Positions 35,303 through 45,778 of a DNA stretch of 64,000 nt are shown in pieces. The notes under the pieces were generated by a model that was not told where the DNA came from, did not search any database, and worked only from the letters and a program-made list of their open reading frames with translations. The stretch covers positions 20,362,675-20,426,674 of the forward strand of contig CP137680.1 of the NCBI GenBank assembly GCA_037976565.1, written 5' to 3'. Each line of letters starts with the position of its first letter. The first letter of the stretch is position 1. The stretch comes from Mesocentrotus franciscanus. Taxonomy: Eukaryota > Echinodermata > Echinoidea > Camarodonta > Strongylocentrotidae. Made by a program: the position numbers and the translations under genes.

Positions 35303-35394
35303 CTTTCTGCAGTGTTAGGACCTGGATTGGTTTCAACGTCACCAGATCTCATCAAGAGGATCAGGAGCAGATAGAGAAGGCAGAATCCATCCAT
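35303..35394 (-). CDS. NLR exon 1: signal-like leader with 2A-like recoding motif
   Basis: The start is the ATG at 35394-35392 in a strong context (A at -3, G at +4). The 30 encoded residues begin with a short N-terminus, then a leucine-rich hydrophobic core (residues 5-15, with only one tyrosine), then Arg-Ser-Gly and DVETNPGP at residues 19-26 (35317-35340). This matches the 2A consensus (D-V/I-E-x-N-P-G-P preceded by G and a hydrophobic stretch), where ribosomes release the chain after Gly25 and resume at Pro26. The exon ends at an AG|GTATGC donor in phase 2. Known from the family: N-terminal 2A-like sequences acting both as signal sequence and recoding element have been reported for purple sea urchin NLR proteins. 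Inferred: unskipped product enters the secretory pathway, while skipped product starts at Pro26 and stays cytosolic. The open frame runs further upstream, but without another ATG. Confidence 0.85.
35317..35340 (-). promoter_or_regulatory. 2A-like translational recoding site DVETNPGP
   Basis: The codons read GAC GTT GAA ACC AAT CCA GGT CCT on the minus strand. All positions of the canonical 2A core are present, including the Glu that non-canonical retroelement versions often lack. The upstream residues (LILLMRSG) supply the hydrophobic stretch and glycine typical of active 2A peptides. Activity itself cannot be read from sequence. Confidence 0.85.
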
Positions 35395-35720
35395 GGTGTA
35401 AGATGTTCTTCTCAATCGACAGAAGTGTTATTCTCTGGAAAATGGTGATGACATAGGCAACAATACCCTGAAAACAATGTTCAGAAATATCTACATTACG
35501 TGCATAAAACAGATGGAATAAAGTTTTAATTCACTATATCTAATAACAGGCTTATATTAGCGTTAGGTTTTGGACAGAAAACGATGATTTTGTGATTTTT
35601 GTAGTCGTCAATCAACGCGCTCGGGTTTCTTTCACCACGCAACATGAGCATCATCATCTTCTTATTAGTATTATTGAATTCCCACAGGGCATCAGCTAAC
35701 AATGTCACCAACAGGGATAC
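35395..35720 (-). promoter_or_regulatory. Region immediately upstream of NLR exon 1
   Basis: Non-coding in the gene's frame. A splice-acceptor-like sequence, CATTGTTTTCAG|GG at 35467-35479, lies about 73 bases before the ATG, so a 5' UTR intron is possible. No clear TATA element at a convincing distance. Confidence 0.35.
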
Positions 35721-35885
35721 TAGGGACTTTTAGATTTGCACGTCGACGTAGTGGACTGCAACGTGTGCCATTCTTTCAAGGCACTGGCCCGTGCCCGGCA
35801 GTGCCTTAAAAGGACGTCACATTACCTTAAAAGGATGTCACCGTGGCAGTCCACGTTCTCGTCGTGTAAAATCTAAAAGTCCGTA
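35721..35885. mobile_element. Fold-back MITE family 3, copy 2
   Basis: It starts TAGGGACTTTTAGATTTGCA and ends AAATCTAAAAGTCCGTA. The core AAGGCACTGGCCCGTGCCCG is the reverse complement of the core of copy 1, so this copy is inverted. It lies about 330 bp upstream of the NLR start codon. Confidence 0.88.
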
Positions 35886-35887
35886 TT

Positions 35888-36160
35888 CTAAAGAAAAGAA
35901 TCACGAGAAGAATGAAATACGGAAATAAAGCGTAAAGAGATCTTGTGATATAAGTGCAGATTGGCTCGGCCAATGTCAGAATCGGGGATAACAGTCGTCT
36001 TCCCTAGAACGATGAGATCTGTGAGTGTAGCAGACATCAAATCAGGTGTCATCAGAGGGAGAAGCCTCTCCTTGATGGATAGTGGTAGGCTTGTAATAAA
36101 CGACGACCTCGCGTTGAAGTAGAGAGGACATTCCCTACTCATATAAATTGCCATTTATTG
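35888..36160 (-). pseudogene. Possible retroelement C-terminal fragment
   Basis: An 88-codon minus frame begins near 'ECPLYFNARSSFITSL' and ends 'RFISVFHSSRDSFL'. The 'E-CPLY--R' start followed by helices resembles the C-terminal tail of some non-LTR RT proteins. Assignment is tentative. Confidence 0.3.
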
Positions 36161-36453
36161 TCCATTCAGGAAATTCTTTTTTTTCACAGGTTTTACAATC
36201 ATTGTACAAGTACATAAACCAAGAAAAAATACAAATTACAATAATAGCAAATGTATATTATCACAAACATAATAACATTCTTAAAGTAATTTTTACATTG
36301 GAAACGGAACAACATTTATACATTGATTGCAATATAAATATTAACTGCGTGCATTTATATTACCATTTCGAGTAAAATTTGAATCTTTAAGCTTCCAATG
36401 ATGTATGTGTATTTGCAGGGAGTTTGGATTTCTCCCTGGTATAAATACATTTA

Positions 36454-36526
36454 TGTATGTGTGTGTGTGTGTGTGTGCGTGTGCGTATGCGTGCGTGTGT
36501 TTGGTGTGCGTGTGTGTGTGTGTGTA
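36454..36526. repeat. (GT)n microsatellite
   Basis: TGTGTGTG interrupted by GCGT units. Confidence 0.9.
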
Positions 36527-36589
36527 GTGGCCTGTGTGTTTATCTGAAACTGTGGATACGCTTAGTACAACGAGCCCAGACTTAATTCA

Positions 36590-36956
36590 GAACAAATACA
36601 TAAGTTGAATCCAGCATTAACGTTTGAGTGACAGACCTCCGAGCGTTGAAGAGATGATCAATGGCGTTAGGGACAAAAGATTGCCTGAAATGGGTTTTTC
36701 TTTGTGCGCGGTGCGCACAGACGTCCCTCTCAGCTCCCTGTCTGAATGGTTAAATTTAAAGTTCTCGGTGAGTGGGTGGGTGATAATTTAGACGAGACGC
36801 TCTCTTGATACAGACTATCAAGGAGTGGCAAGTCTATCCCTAATATACGTTGAACTATTTTGCTGGGTTTATTGAGTTTCTTCTGATCAATTCTTGTTGC
36901 ATTGGTAACATTCTGGATTAGGGACTTTGTGTAAAATTGTGTATTGTCTAACATTA
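36590..36956 (-). pseudogene. Rex1-like RT C-terminal fragment
   Basis: Minus frames give 'KIVQRILGIDLPLLDSLYQ' and, after a shift, 'RKTHFRQSFVPNAIDHLFNA', the arrangement found at the C-terminus of Rex1-type reverse transcriptases (LDSLY followed by R-x-R-F-SF-P-AI--LN). It could be a remnant of the element at 39.3-41.6 kb or a separate copy. Confidence 0.55.
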
Positions 36957-37059
36957 GTTTTTTTAAGGTCCTTACAAAATACAGCCTCTGATTTGCCTCC
37001 TTTGGAATTATTCAGGAGTCTTGAATAGTGAATTGCTTATGGTCGTAACCAGATACTTA

Positions 37060-38610
37060 TATTTAGGTGGTCTGTCATAGACAGACCATCCATTGATTTC
37101 GTCAGAATTTTCTTTATTTATTTTTATTTCTTTCTCACCTTTTTTGTGCCGGTAATAACTCAAGATCGGTACAGTCAATTTCTTTCAATTTTGGCACAGT
37201 TATAGGTCCTTGTCAGGAGACGTGACAATAACGTTTTCAAGGTCATCAGGTCTTCATGACGTCATCCGGTCTTCATGAAGTCATCCAGGCGCCATTTTGT
37301 GGTTTGGGGGGGACATTCAAGTTATTGTCATATCTTCATAACGGAAAGTAATTTCTCATTCATATTTATCATGATCAAGGTCAATATCCGTCCGGTCAAT
37401 TTCAGGTCAAAATACGCGCGCGTACTCGTGCGTCCGCGCGTCAGTGCGCGCGCAAAATTTAAAAATGCTCAAAATCACTTTTTAATCAAATTAGAGTACG
37501 TTTCAGGCCATTTTAAGCATTTCGCAAAAAACGCGCGCACGCAAATGCGCGCGCGTTTTCGTTCGTGACGGCCGAACGCAAAACAATTCCTCCTCTTTTT
37601 TTTTACATGATATTCCGAATTTTTTTTCCGAACAATTTGATACCATGTTTATCTTTTTATGACCATTAATAATCAAATGAGCGTCCGTTCAAGAAACATG
37701 TCCGTGCGCGCGAACTCTTGTAATACATAGCATATATGGGCAAAAACATGCCTATACAAAATCCATAATAGCTCTTTGGGATGCACGGGGACCCCCAATT
37801 TTTTCATATTTGGATAGAGTATGAGTTGGAAATATGATTTCATGTCTCATTTGGCCTTTAAGTAAATCATGACATTATCATAATGGCCTTGGAACTCAAA
37901 ATACGAATTTGCATATTATGACGTCAGCATATTTATGGAAAATTGATTGTATCTCTGTAAACATTGATCGATTTTCTTCCAAATTTTGATATGTGTAGCT
38001 AAGACAATTACCTACAAAATCAGTCTTCACTATTTTTTTTATTTTGATGACGTTATCATAGTGAAAATTTCAATTAAAGCCGACATGTCAGAATGTTCTT
38101 GATTTGCGTGTTATGCCTACGGGAGGTGTCTTTCGTTCACATCATGATTCTACATGACATTGTTCTTTGAGCAGTATCTCGCTTGTTTTTGCTCTTTTTT
38201 CTCCCTGATTTTGATATAATATAGCTGAGACTTTGGGCTATAGGAAACGTGCCTTTTTTTTCGATCTGATGTTGGGATCATGTCGAAATTTGCAATTCAA
38301 AGTTGAAATTGTGACTATGCCAAGGCCGTTTGTCAGCTTTGCATGTAAAGTCTATGAGAAATATTTTGGTCCATTGGTTAAAGCATTTGCATCCCATTCA
38401 ATCGTCCCAGGTTCGAAGGTTCGATTCCCGATGGGTCATTTTCTTTTTTTTGGGGTTCCGTTTTACATTTGATTTTATCACCTTCTTCGACTATCATAAC
38501 TTATACAATCACAAACAATGTATACAATCCCTAATTTTGCGTGTTATAGCTATGGGAGAGGAATCTCGATAGTTTTTGTACAACCCTATGGGAAATCTGA
38601 TTCCTTGTTG
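37060..38610 (+). repeat. Long non-coding repeat with CG-rich core, copy 2
   Basis: It parallels 11110-11700 and 12740-13000: 'GACGTCATCCGGTCTTCATG', alternating CGCG/GCGC core (37415-37560), and later 'CCAAATTTTGATATGTGTAG'-type lines. Several related 'TGTAGCTGAGAC' segments recur inside. No coding capacity. Confidence 0.55.
38365..38440 (+). repeat. tRNA-like sequence
   Basis: 'TTGGTTAAAGCATTTGCATC' resembles a pol III A box and 'AGGTTCGATTCCC' a B box about 33 bases on, followed by a T run. Stems do not pair well, so it is a SINE-type remnant or chance. Confidence 0.35.
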
Positions 38611-38834
38611 TGTATTAAACCTAATATATGGTTAATCTCCCAACTCTGCTAAATTATCAAATCACCTTGCTAGTCTTTTTCCCAGACGTTTATATTTTCC
38701 AGTTATTCAACCCAGGTATATGCAATGTTTACGTCTCTGCCACGGACATAGCATTGTTTACATGTCTATATACTTCTCTCTTTCTCTATATAGTAAATAT
38801 TCAATTCTATTTATGCTAGAAATATTAAATTCAT

Positions 38835-39105
38835 CGTTCTCCATTGCATCTCTTTCTCTTTCTCTCTCTCCTCTCTCTTGCTCTGTTTCCCTTCCCCTCT
38901 CTTGCTCTGCCCCTATCCTTCTCTTGCTCCGTCTTTGCATCTCTCTTTCTCTCTCTACTCTTTCACCCTCTCCTTATCTCTGTCTCCCTCTCCCTCTCTT
39001 GCTCTGCCTCCCACTGTCTTTGCCTCTCTTTGTCTACTCTCTCATCTTCTCCCTTTCCTGCCTCTGGTTCTCGTTCTTCCTCCAATATCTCTTGTAATTT
39101 TCTCT
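38835..39105. repeat. CT-rich low-complexity tract
   Basis: Almost pure C/T with TCTC, CTCTTGCTCTG and similar motifs. The open frames are low-complexity Ser/Leu strings. Confidence 0.9.
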
Positions 39106-39284
39106 AGCTCTTCATTTTGCCCTTTGTATTCTTATTTCACCCCTACCAAGTTTCCTTACTGTCCTCTCTCCTTCCAATTAAGTGCATGCATTCTGAACGT
39201 CCAGACCACCTCATTCGTCTTCAGTGACGAATTCTTATCTCGTCTTGTACTTGCTCTACTTCTTCCCCATTAACGGAAACTGTT

Positions 39285-41594
39285 TTATGTTCAGTGGCAT
39301 TTTCGTCGGCAATCTATGATCAGTTCCTTTGTTTTGGATACATTTAGTTTTAGGGAGTGATCGTCGCACCAATTTACAAAGTTACCTTCTCGTCGTAGTA
39401 TATGATTCAATATTATCAGATGCAAGGTAACCGGTAATGACGGTATCATCTGCGTATTTGACAATGCTACACTCGCTTGAAGAACATCGACCATCAGTGG
39501 TGTACAAATTAAGAGAAAAGAGTACAGGAAAAAGGACACATCCTTGAGGTGCTCCTGATTTGAAAATTCTAACACTAGATTGAACTTTCTGTGGCCGATT
39601 ACTAAGGAAGTCCTGGATCCATAACATAATCTGGGGTGGGACGTTAAAAGATATCAATTTCTTCATTAATATATGAGTTGCAATAGTATTAAATGCACTA
39701 GAGAAGTCTGCAAATGAAGATCTAACATACGTTTTACTTTTATCCTGTTGAGAGTACATCTTGTGTAAGTATGTTAAAACCAGGCGCGGATCCAGGATTT
39801 CTTAGGGGGGGGCCCAAATTTGAAAATGTGCGAGCGAAATATTGATACGTAATGTTGACTACTAAAGCAGTGGCGTAATGAGCAAAATCGTTTGGGGGCA
39901 GAGAAAAAAATCCGCATCACCACCACTCTTATATGGAGGCCCTGCTGAACGTTTTTCAAAGTGGGTAGGGGGAGGCTAAAGTATCTACGATCAGGTAGAG
40001 CGTGGCGTTAATTGGCGTGGGATCTAGTGGGCAAAGGCCCGGCGGTGGTCAAGGGGCGGAGCCCCTGAAGCTCATGGCGTATGGGCATTTAATTACGGTC
40101 AGATAAGCATATGTTTATACCTTATTTGTGACACTGGTAGGACACTAATTGGCGTGGGGTCCAGGGGGCGGAGCCCCCAGTAGCTCAGGAGTTTTAGGCA
40201 TTAAATTACCGTCAGATGAGCATCCAGGGCCCGCCTTAGGGCCCTAGGTTGGGGCCAGAGGGCAGAGCCCCCGGAAGCTCAGGGGTTTTAGGCAAATTAA
40301 TTACGGTCAGATGAGCATATTTCGATACGTTATTTGTGATACTGGCAGGTCACTAATTGGCGTGGGGTCTAGGGGCGGAGCCCCCGGAAGCTCAGGGGTT
40401 TAAGCATTAAATTACGGTCAGATGAGCATCCAGGGCCCGCCTTAGGGCCCTAGGTGAGGTCCAAGGGGCAGTGCCCCGGAAGCTCAGGAGTTTAGGCATT
40501 TAATTACGGTCAAATGAGCATCCAGGGCCCGCCTTAGGGCCCTAGGTGGGGTCCAAGGGCAGTGTCCCGGGCTCAGGGATTTTAGGCATTTAATTACGGT
40601 CAAATGAGCATCCAGGGCCCGCCTTAGGGCCCTAGGTGGGGTCCAAGGGCAGTGCCCCCGGAAGCTCAGGGATTTTAGGCATTTAATTACGGTCAAATGA
40701 GCATCCAGGGCCCGCCTTAGGGCCCTAGGTGGGGTCCAAGGGGCAGTGTCCCCGGAAGCTCAGGGATTTTAGGCATTTAATTAGGGTCAGATGAACTTAT
40801 TTTGATACCTTATTTATGACACTGGCATGTCAATAATTGGCGTGGGCTCCCCTTTCCCTTCCCCCTTCCCTTCCTTCTCTTTTAAGTTTGTTGGGGGGGC
40901 AAGGGGCTTTCGGTCCTCCCGATGCGGACGTTGTTGGCCGAATTAATCGCAACTGATCTCCCCTTCTTTTCATCCTTTTCTTTTCTTCTTCCTCTTTTTT
41001 GTTCTCTTTTAGCTCTCATTTCCCTTCTCTCTTATTTTTTTGCTAGGGGGGGGGGAAGGCAACAGCCTGGGAGGCAAGGCCTTTTGCCCCCGATCTCCTT
41101 CTTTCCCCCTTTTGTTTTCTGCTTCCTCTTCTTTCTTTCCCTTTCTCTCCTCTTTCCCTTTCTCATCTTTTCCTTCTCTCTCTCTCTCTCTCTTTTTTTA
41201 TTTTTGGCGGGGGGCCAAGGCCCCCTGGCCCCCCTGGATCCGCGCCTGATTAAAACTGCATCATCCCCCTCTTACACTTATACACAAACTGCTTAGGGTC
41301 CATAAGTGGAGAAGAGTATTTAAGAAGGTGTTTGAGCATCACCTTATCAAAGCACTTCATCACACTACAGGTAAGTGAAATAGGCCGGAAATCGTTTAGC
41401 TCAGTAGCTTTCTTTTTCTTTGGGATATGTTTAATTAAGGAAATCTTCCATTTCCAAGGAATAGTTCCATGTTCCAACGAGCATTGGAAAAGCTTGGTCA
41501 AGATACCTGTTAATTGATTTTTACAGCAATTAAAAACTTTGTTAGATATACATGTACCCTCGGGCCCAGAGCCTTGTATCACGCACTGATCCAA
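39285..41594 (-). pseudogene. Rex1-like reverse transcriptase split by a hAT-type element (element E)
   Basis: 41594-41250 encodes 'GSGPEGTCISNKVF', 'LFQCSLEHGTIPWKWKISLI', 'ELNDFRPISLTCSVMKCFDK'. 39759-39291 continues with 'FADFSSAFNTIATHI', 'FLSNRPQKVQ', 'SGAPQGCVLFPVLF', 'IVKYADDTVI' and 'LNVSKTKELIID'. These are Rex1-clade RT motifs. The hAT-type element at 39781-41248 sits between them. The reading frame also has a one-base shift near the junction and ends abruptly at about 39290. Confidence 0.85.
39781..41248 (+). mobile_element. Non-autonomous hAT-type element, copy 1
   Basis: It has 16-bp TIRs CAGGCGCGGATCCAGG at both ends, and flanks GTTAAAAC (39773-39780) and ATTAAAAC (41249-41256), an 8-bp target duplication with one mismatch, as expected for hAT. 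The interior holds an array of about eight units of 90-115 bp ('GCCCGCCTTAGGGCCCTAGG', 'GCATTTAATTACGGTCA', 'GGAAGCTCAGG') at about 40020-40800, then C/T-rich DNA. No transposase is visible. Confidence 0.9.
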
Positions 41595-41623
41595 GCACCA
41601 TCCTTACTTCATGCTCAGTAAGG

Positions 41624-42180
41624 TTAAAGGGCAATCCAACCCTTCTAATAAGTTCATTTGAATGAAAGCATAACAATCAGAGAAACAGAATGGCGAAAGT
41701 TTGAAATAAATCGGACCAATATTAAGAAAGTTATGAGCGTTTGAAATATGAGATCACTACAGCTGTGCGAATCTCAAATCGGCAATTTTGTCAGTGGATT
41801 GCGACGTAGTGACGGATTACTCTCCCGTTTGTCGCGTACAAAAATATCACTTATTTCTGTTTTTCTTCCAGGTGCCTTCACTCGCGGGGCACTACTCAAA
41901 ACATATCATGGAGAGTACATTATTACAGGTCCTCTAAAAAGAACTGACCATCCCGAGTCATACATTTATGAAAAGTTGAAATTGTAGTCCTTTTGTGTAT
42001 TGGAGCAAATGGGAAAGTTGTTCGCCACTACATCACATAGACATTATTAATTCAGCCAATGATGAGCCCAATCTATAGTAATTTTTTGTCCGATTTCATA
42101 CAAACTTTCATCAGTATGCTTCTCTGATTTGTCTGCTTTATTCTAGACAAGTTTGCTATCTAGGTTGGATTTCCCTTTAA
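41624..42180 (+). mobile_element. TTAA-ended MITE family 5
   Basis: The ends TTAAAGGGCAATCCAACC and GGTTGGATTTCCCTTTAA are imperfect inverted repeats with TTAA at both borders. It is non-coding and adjoins the truncated 5' end of element E. Confidence 0.82.
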
Positions 42181-42544
42181 CCCTATCTTCAAAACCCGTG
42201 CTTCTTGAAAATAGAGATTGTCTTAGAATTGGGGTGCTGGATAAGTGTGTGACGAAAGGCCCTTGACTCAAACCTGTGATTGGAGAGGATGAGTAATTTG
42301 CCTAACAGCCGCAGTTGTAATAGTGTAATCTCATCACTTTTGGGTAGGAGGCCCACCAGAAAGAAAATAATTCAAGAAACACTTTAAAAGTATGTTGTCG
42401 GTGCTTGTCTAAAGCTTTTAGGGTAGACTGCTTGAATATGGTGACATCCGCCCATACAGAAACCTCGGGGGCAGTGGGTCTTTCATAGAGTAACGATTAT
42501 TATTGGAGACAGCCGTTGTTGGTGGGATCCAGCTCCTGTCAAAG
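42181..42544. other. Unassigned
   Basis: No coding frame or repeat that I recognise. Confidence 0.4.
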
Positions 42545-42599
42545 TGAATTTGTATTTATTTATTTATTTATTCCGTTTTATTTAAACAGGGTAGCCCCA

Positions 42600-43231
42600 T
42601 CAGTAATCAAAGTATTGTTTTCCAGGGGGCCCTGTAAACAAATGCAACATATATGAGCATCATCGAAAACATCAATACATAGTAACATATAACAGAAAAT
42701 AAGTAAACAATAAGAGTGAAATAATGACCAAAGCCGTAGTAAGAGTGATAATTTTCCATGAGCAATTACAAATCGACACAAATTTCAAATTTACGTATAC
42801 ACTGATCATTATCAATGATCTGTTCAAATTATAATATATTATCATATTGCGAAATGTATGTAAGTATTCACGAAAGAAAAAAGAATAGCAAATCAATCTT
42901 TAACGTCACTGCTTAAAATATAGAGAACAAAATGCATTCTTGGTCTGAGCAATTCGCACTGAGTGGGGTAGGCTATTCCACAGAAGAGCACCATCAACTG
43001 ACAAGGCACGTTTTCCACATTCTGTTTTAATTCTTGGAATAATAACGCCCAAACTTTCAGAATTCCTTGTTTGGTATCTATGAGTATGGGCGGACAGGGT
43101 GAACATATCATATAAATCATGGGGCACTATTATTCATAATATCATACATTAGTTTACTTTTCTGGAACCCCCATCTTTTGTCCATATCAGTCCATTTCAG
43201 GGTACTGAACATTTCGGAGGTGGAAATCAAT
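42600..43231 (-). pseudogene. Element C RT tail and 3' UTR
   Basis: After the GGGTGG MITE the frame continues 'TSEMFSTLKWTDMDKRWGFQ', 'KLMYDIMNNSAP', then shifted 'HDLYDMFTLSAHTHRYQTRN' and 'DGALLWNSLPHSVRIAQT', the standard C-terminal end of these RTs. The 3' UTR ends in the TTTA-type repeat at 42548-42575 on the plus strand. Confidence 0.82.
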
Positions 43232-43553
43232 GGGTGGTATTCTCTTAAGTTAAGCCGGGACTAAGTCCAGACTAAACAAGAATTTTAGTTCACACTTCTA
43301 TGGAATGCTAGGTGTCATCTTCCTCCTTCAATATTCATGACAAAGATAATCTACCAAAGACTTTATTGAAATTCAGTTCATACTCATATTATCTTTTTCT
43401 TCCCATTTCATTGCAAAATTATTTTTTTGGACACTTTTCATTGCAGGATTAAAATAATCTGTACAGGGAAAATGAGTTGGTAACAGGCACTCCATAAAAG
43501 TGTGAACTAGTTAAGCTGAGCTTAACTTAGTTCGCGCTATCGGAATACCACCC
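43232..43553 (+). mobile_element. GGGTGG-ended MITE in element C
   Basis: The ends GGGTGGTATTCTCTTAAG and CTATCGGAATACCACCC pair, and the pairing continues through TTAAGTTAAGC / GCTTAACTTAG and AGTTCACACTT / AAGTGTGAACT. TIRs of roughly 60 bp flank a non-coding core. Confidence 0.85.
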
Positions 43554-45145
43554 TATGTGTTTATTTTAAGGACAATTCTTGCCATCTGCTTGTGTTGCTT
43601 AATCAAGATATCTTTTGTTATTTTACTGCAATTACTCCATGATACACTACAGTAATCATAGTTTGGAAGGATAAGAGAATTAGCAAGTAGTTTGGCACTA
43701 TCAATTGAAAGATATTTCCTGACTCTACGAAGTAGGGCCAACCTAGAGGCGATTTTATTTGAACTGTATTTCACATGATCCTGCCAAGTCATGTGCTGGT
43801 CTAGCCAAACTCCGAGATATTTTACATTTTGAACTTGCTTGATTGGTACATTAGAAACTTTTATTTCGATTGGTGTGTATTGCAAGTTCAGCAATTTCTG
43901 TTATGTTCCAAAAATCATGAAGTATGTTTTGTCCGTATTCAGGGTAAGATGGTTTCTTTCCAACCACTTTCTCACACAATCCATATCATGATTAAGATAT
44001 TTTTCAATTTCAATAGGATTGGAAGAACTGTACATAAGGATAGTGTCATCTGCATACATAATTACTTTACCGTGCTCGATGACTGATGGAAGATCGTTCA
44101 TGAAAAGAGTGAAAAGGAGGGGCCCCAATATGGATCCCTGGGGGACTCCAGACTTTAACATTAGCACGTCGGATGTTTTATCTAGTAAGGAGGTACATTG
44201 TGCCCGGTGTAAAAGATATGATTCGAACCATGATAATGCTTGTCCCGTAATGCCATACAGTTGTAACTTATTCAATAATAACCTATGATTAAAAGAGTCG
44301 AATGCCTTTCGTATGTCAAGAAAGACTATTCCAGTTATTCTACCTTTATCCATGTTAGTCAACAAATAATTGCTCAAAAATGCAAGTACGGTGTTAGTTG
44401 AATAACCTTTCCTAAATCCAGATTGGTGAGGGGTTAGGAGATTATTATCTGACAGATAGTCTCGAAGTTGCACGTTAACTGCCTTTTCTAATATTTTCAT
44501 AATGGACGGTATAACAGATGTGGGACGATAGTTGTTAACATCGTCCCTATTCCCACCCTTGTGAATTGGGGTGGCTCGCGCTTGCTTCCAGTCAGCTGGA
44601 ATTTGGCTGGTTTGCAGTGAAAGGTTAAACAGGTGAGTAATAGGTGTACAAATAACGGGTGTGGCCAACTTCAGGAGACGTGCACTAAGCCCCTCTATGT
44701 CAGTTGCCTTATTAATCTGAATTGAGTGCAATTCTCTTCGTACAAAATCCTCAGAAATAAGATCAAATTCAAAGACAGATTGAATAGCGTCCTGAGAAAT
44801 TGACAAGATCACAGGTTCAACATAGGAATGACTGGCAGCAAGCAGGCTACCAATTGATGTGAAATACTTATTAACAAAATTAACATCCAGGTTCAATGTA
44901 TTTGGAACACTTTTGGTGGAAGTAGGGGCAATGTGTTTAAGTATCTTCCAAAGTTCTGAAGGGTTCCTTTTGTTTTGAACAATTTGTTCATGACAAAACG
45001 ACTTTTTCAAAGTGACTCTCAAATTATTGACATAGTTACGGCAGGATCTGAAAAGACTGTAATCCCTTCGGTCCTTTGAATTTTCAGCTTTCTTCCTGAG
45101 TGCATCTCTATCATGACACAATCGAGTGTACTCAGGCGTGACCCA
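43554..45145 (-). pseudogene. Element C reverse transcriptase
   Basis: One long frame, broken only by a stop at about 43898-43900. In order: 'WVTPEYTRL', 'LWKILKHIAPTS', 'NKATDIEGLSARLLK', 'VNNYRPTSVIPSIMKILEK', 'GFRKGYSTNTVL', 'LDIRKAFDSFNHRLLL', 'GVPQGSILGPLLFTLFMND', 'IMYADDTILMYSS', 'LNTDKTYFMIFG', 'VKYLGVWLDQHMTWQDHV', 'LPNYDYCSVSWSNCSK'. Both catalytic boxes (LDIRKAFD, YADD) are present. Confidence 0.9.
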
Positions 45146-45590
45146 TTAAAGGAACTATGTCCCATTTGCAGACCAAAAAAATGAAAAAGTTAAATTCCAA
45201 CGGCATTTGAAAGACAATACTAGTTAAGAACTTCCCTAAAAAAAGGGGGGCTTGAAAATGTCTTTAAGTGGGAAAATAACGACTATTAGTTGTCGAATCG
45301 ACTTAGGAGCTATAGAGCCAGTAAGTAATAGTCGGATTTTTCAGACCATTGTACCGAATGGTCGTACGTTTTATGCTGCGCTAAGATTCAATCAGTTTAA
45401 TTTTGGCCATTACAAGAAGTGGGTTATTGATGTCTAGTCTAGGAAGTAAACGGATTTCCTTGCATAATTTGAATATTAGGACACTGCTAACGTTTAAATT
45501 TCACAGATAGGCCATACATGGCATATTCATAATTCCTGCAAAGTTCTACAGAATTTGATGTTGGCTGCAAAAGGGACATAGTATCTTTAA
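45146..45590 (+). mobile_element. TTAA-ended MITE family 2, copy B
   Basis: TTAAAGGAACTATGTCCC to GGGACATAGTATCTTTAA. The body matches copy A (7574-8110). It interrupts element C just before its 'WVTPEY' segment. Removal with one TTAA keeps the reading frame but leaves a TAA codon at the site. Confidence 0.9.
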
Positions 45591-45778
45591 GTCTTCATAC
45601 CCCTGACCCTCAAAGAAATTTTAGGGCAATGTTCATTACAAATATCAACAAATTTGTTCTTCAAGTTACTCCATTCAATTTCAATATCATTTCCTTCCTT
45701 AATTTTCATTCTAGCATTTAATAGTGCTTCACAAAATAACATTACGTTTAACCGTCTGTAAGCTCTTGTATGTATAAT

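Larger units (their letters stand above)
3451..35394 (-). other. NLR (Death-NACHT-LRR) gene span, 3' end outside window
   Basis: Eight exons can be chained on the minus strand: leader/2A, Death, NACHT and five LRR exons. The three upstream exons total 92, 284 and 1704 nt. Adding back the two single bases missing from exon 3 gives 2082 nt, exactly 694 codons, so exon 3 ends in phase 0, and all five LRR exons begin and end in phase 0. Every junction has GT/AG. Death-NACHT-LRR is the standard architecture of the large sea urchin NLR family, intracellular pattern-recognition receptors. The last visible LRR exon ends in a good donor, so more exons lie beyond the left edge. Intron 3 is about 23 kb and full of retroelements. 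It remains possible that the LRR exons belong to a neighbouring tandem paralogue, but no other Death or NACHT exon lies between. Confidence 0.8.

Noticed and set aside
40000..40830. Regular repeats considered as a CRISPR-like array.
   Set aside because: No conserved repeat/unique spacer pattern. Units are contiguous tandem repeats inside a eukaryotic transposon.
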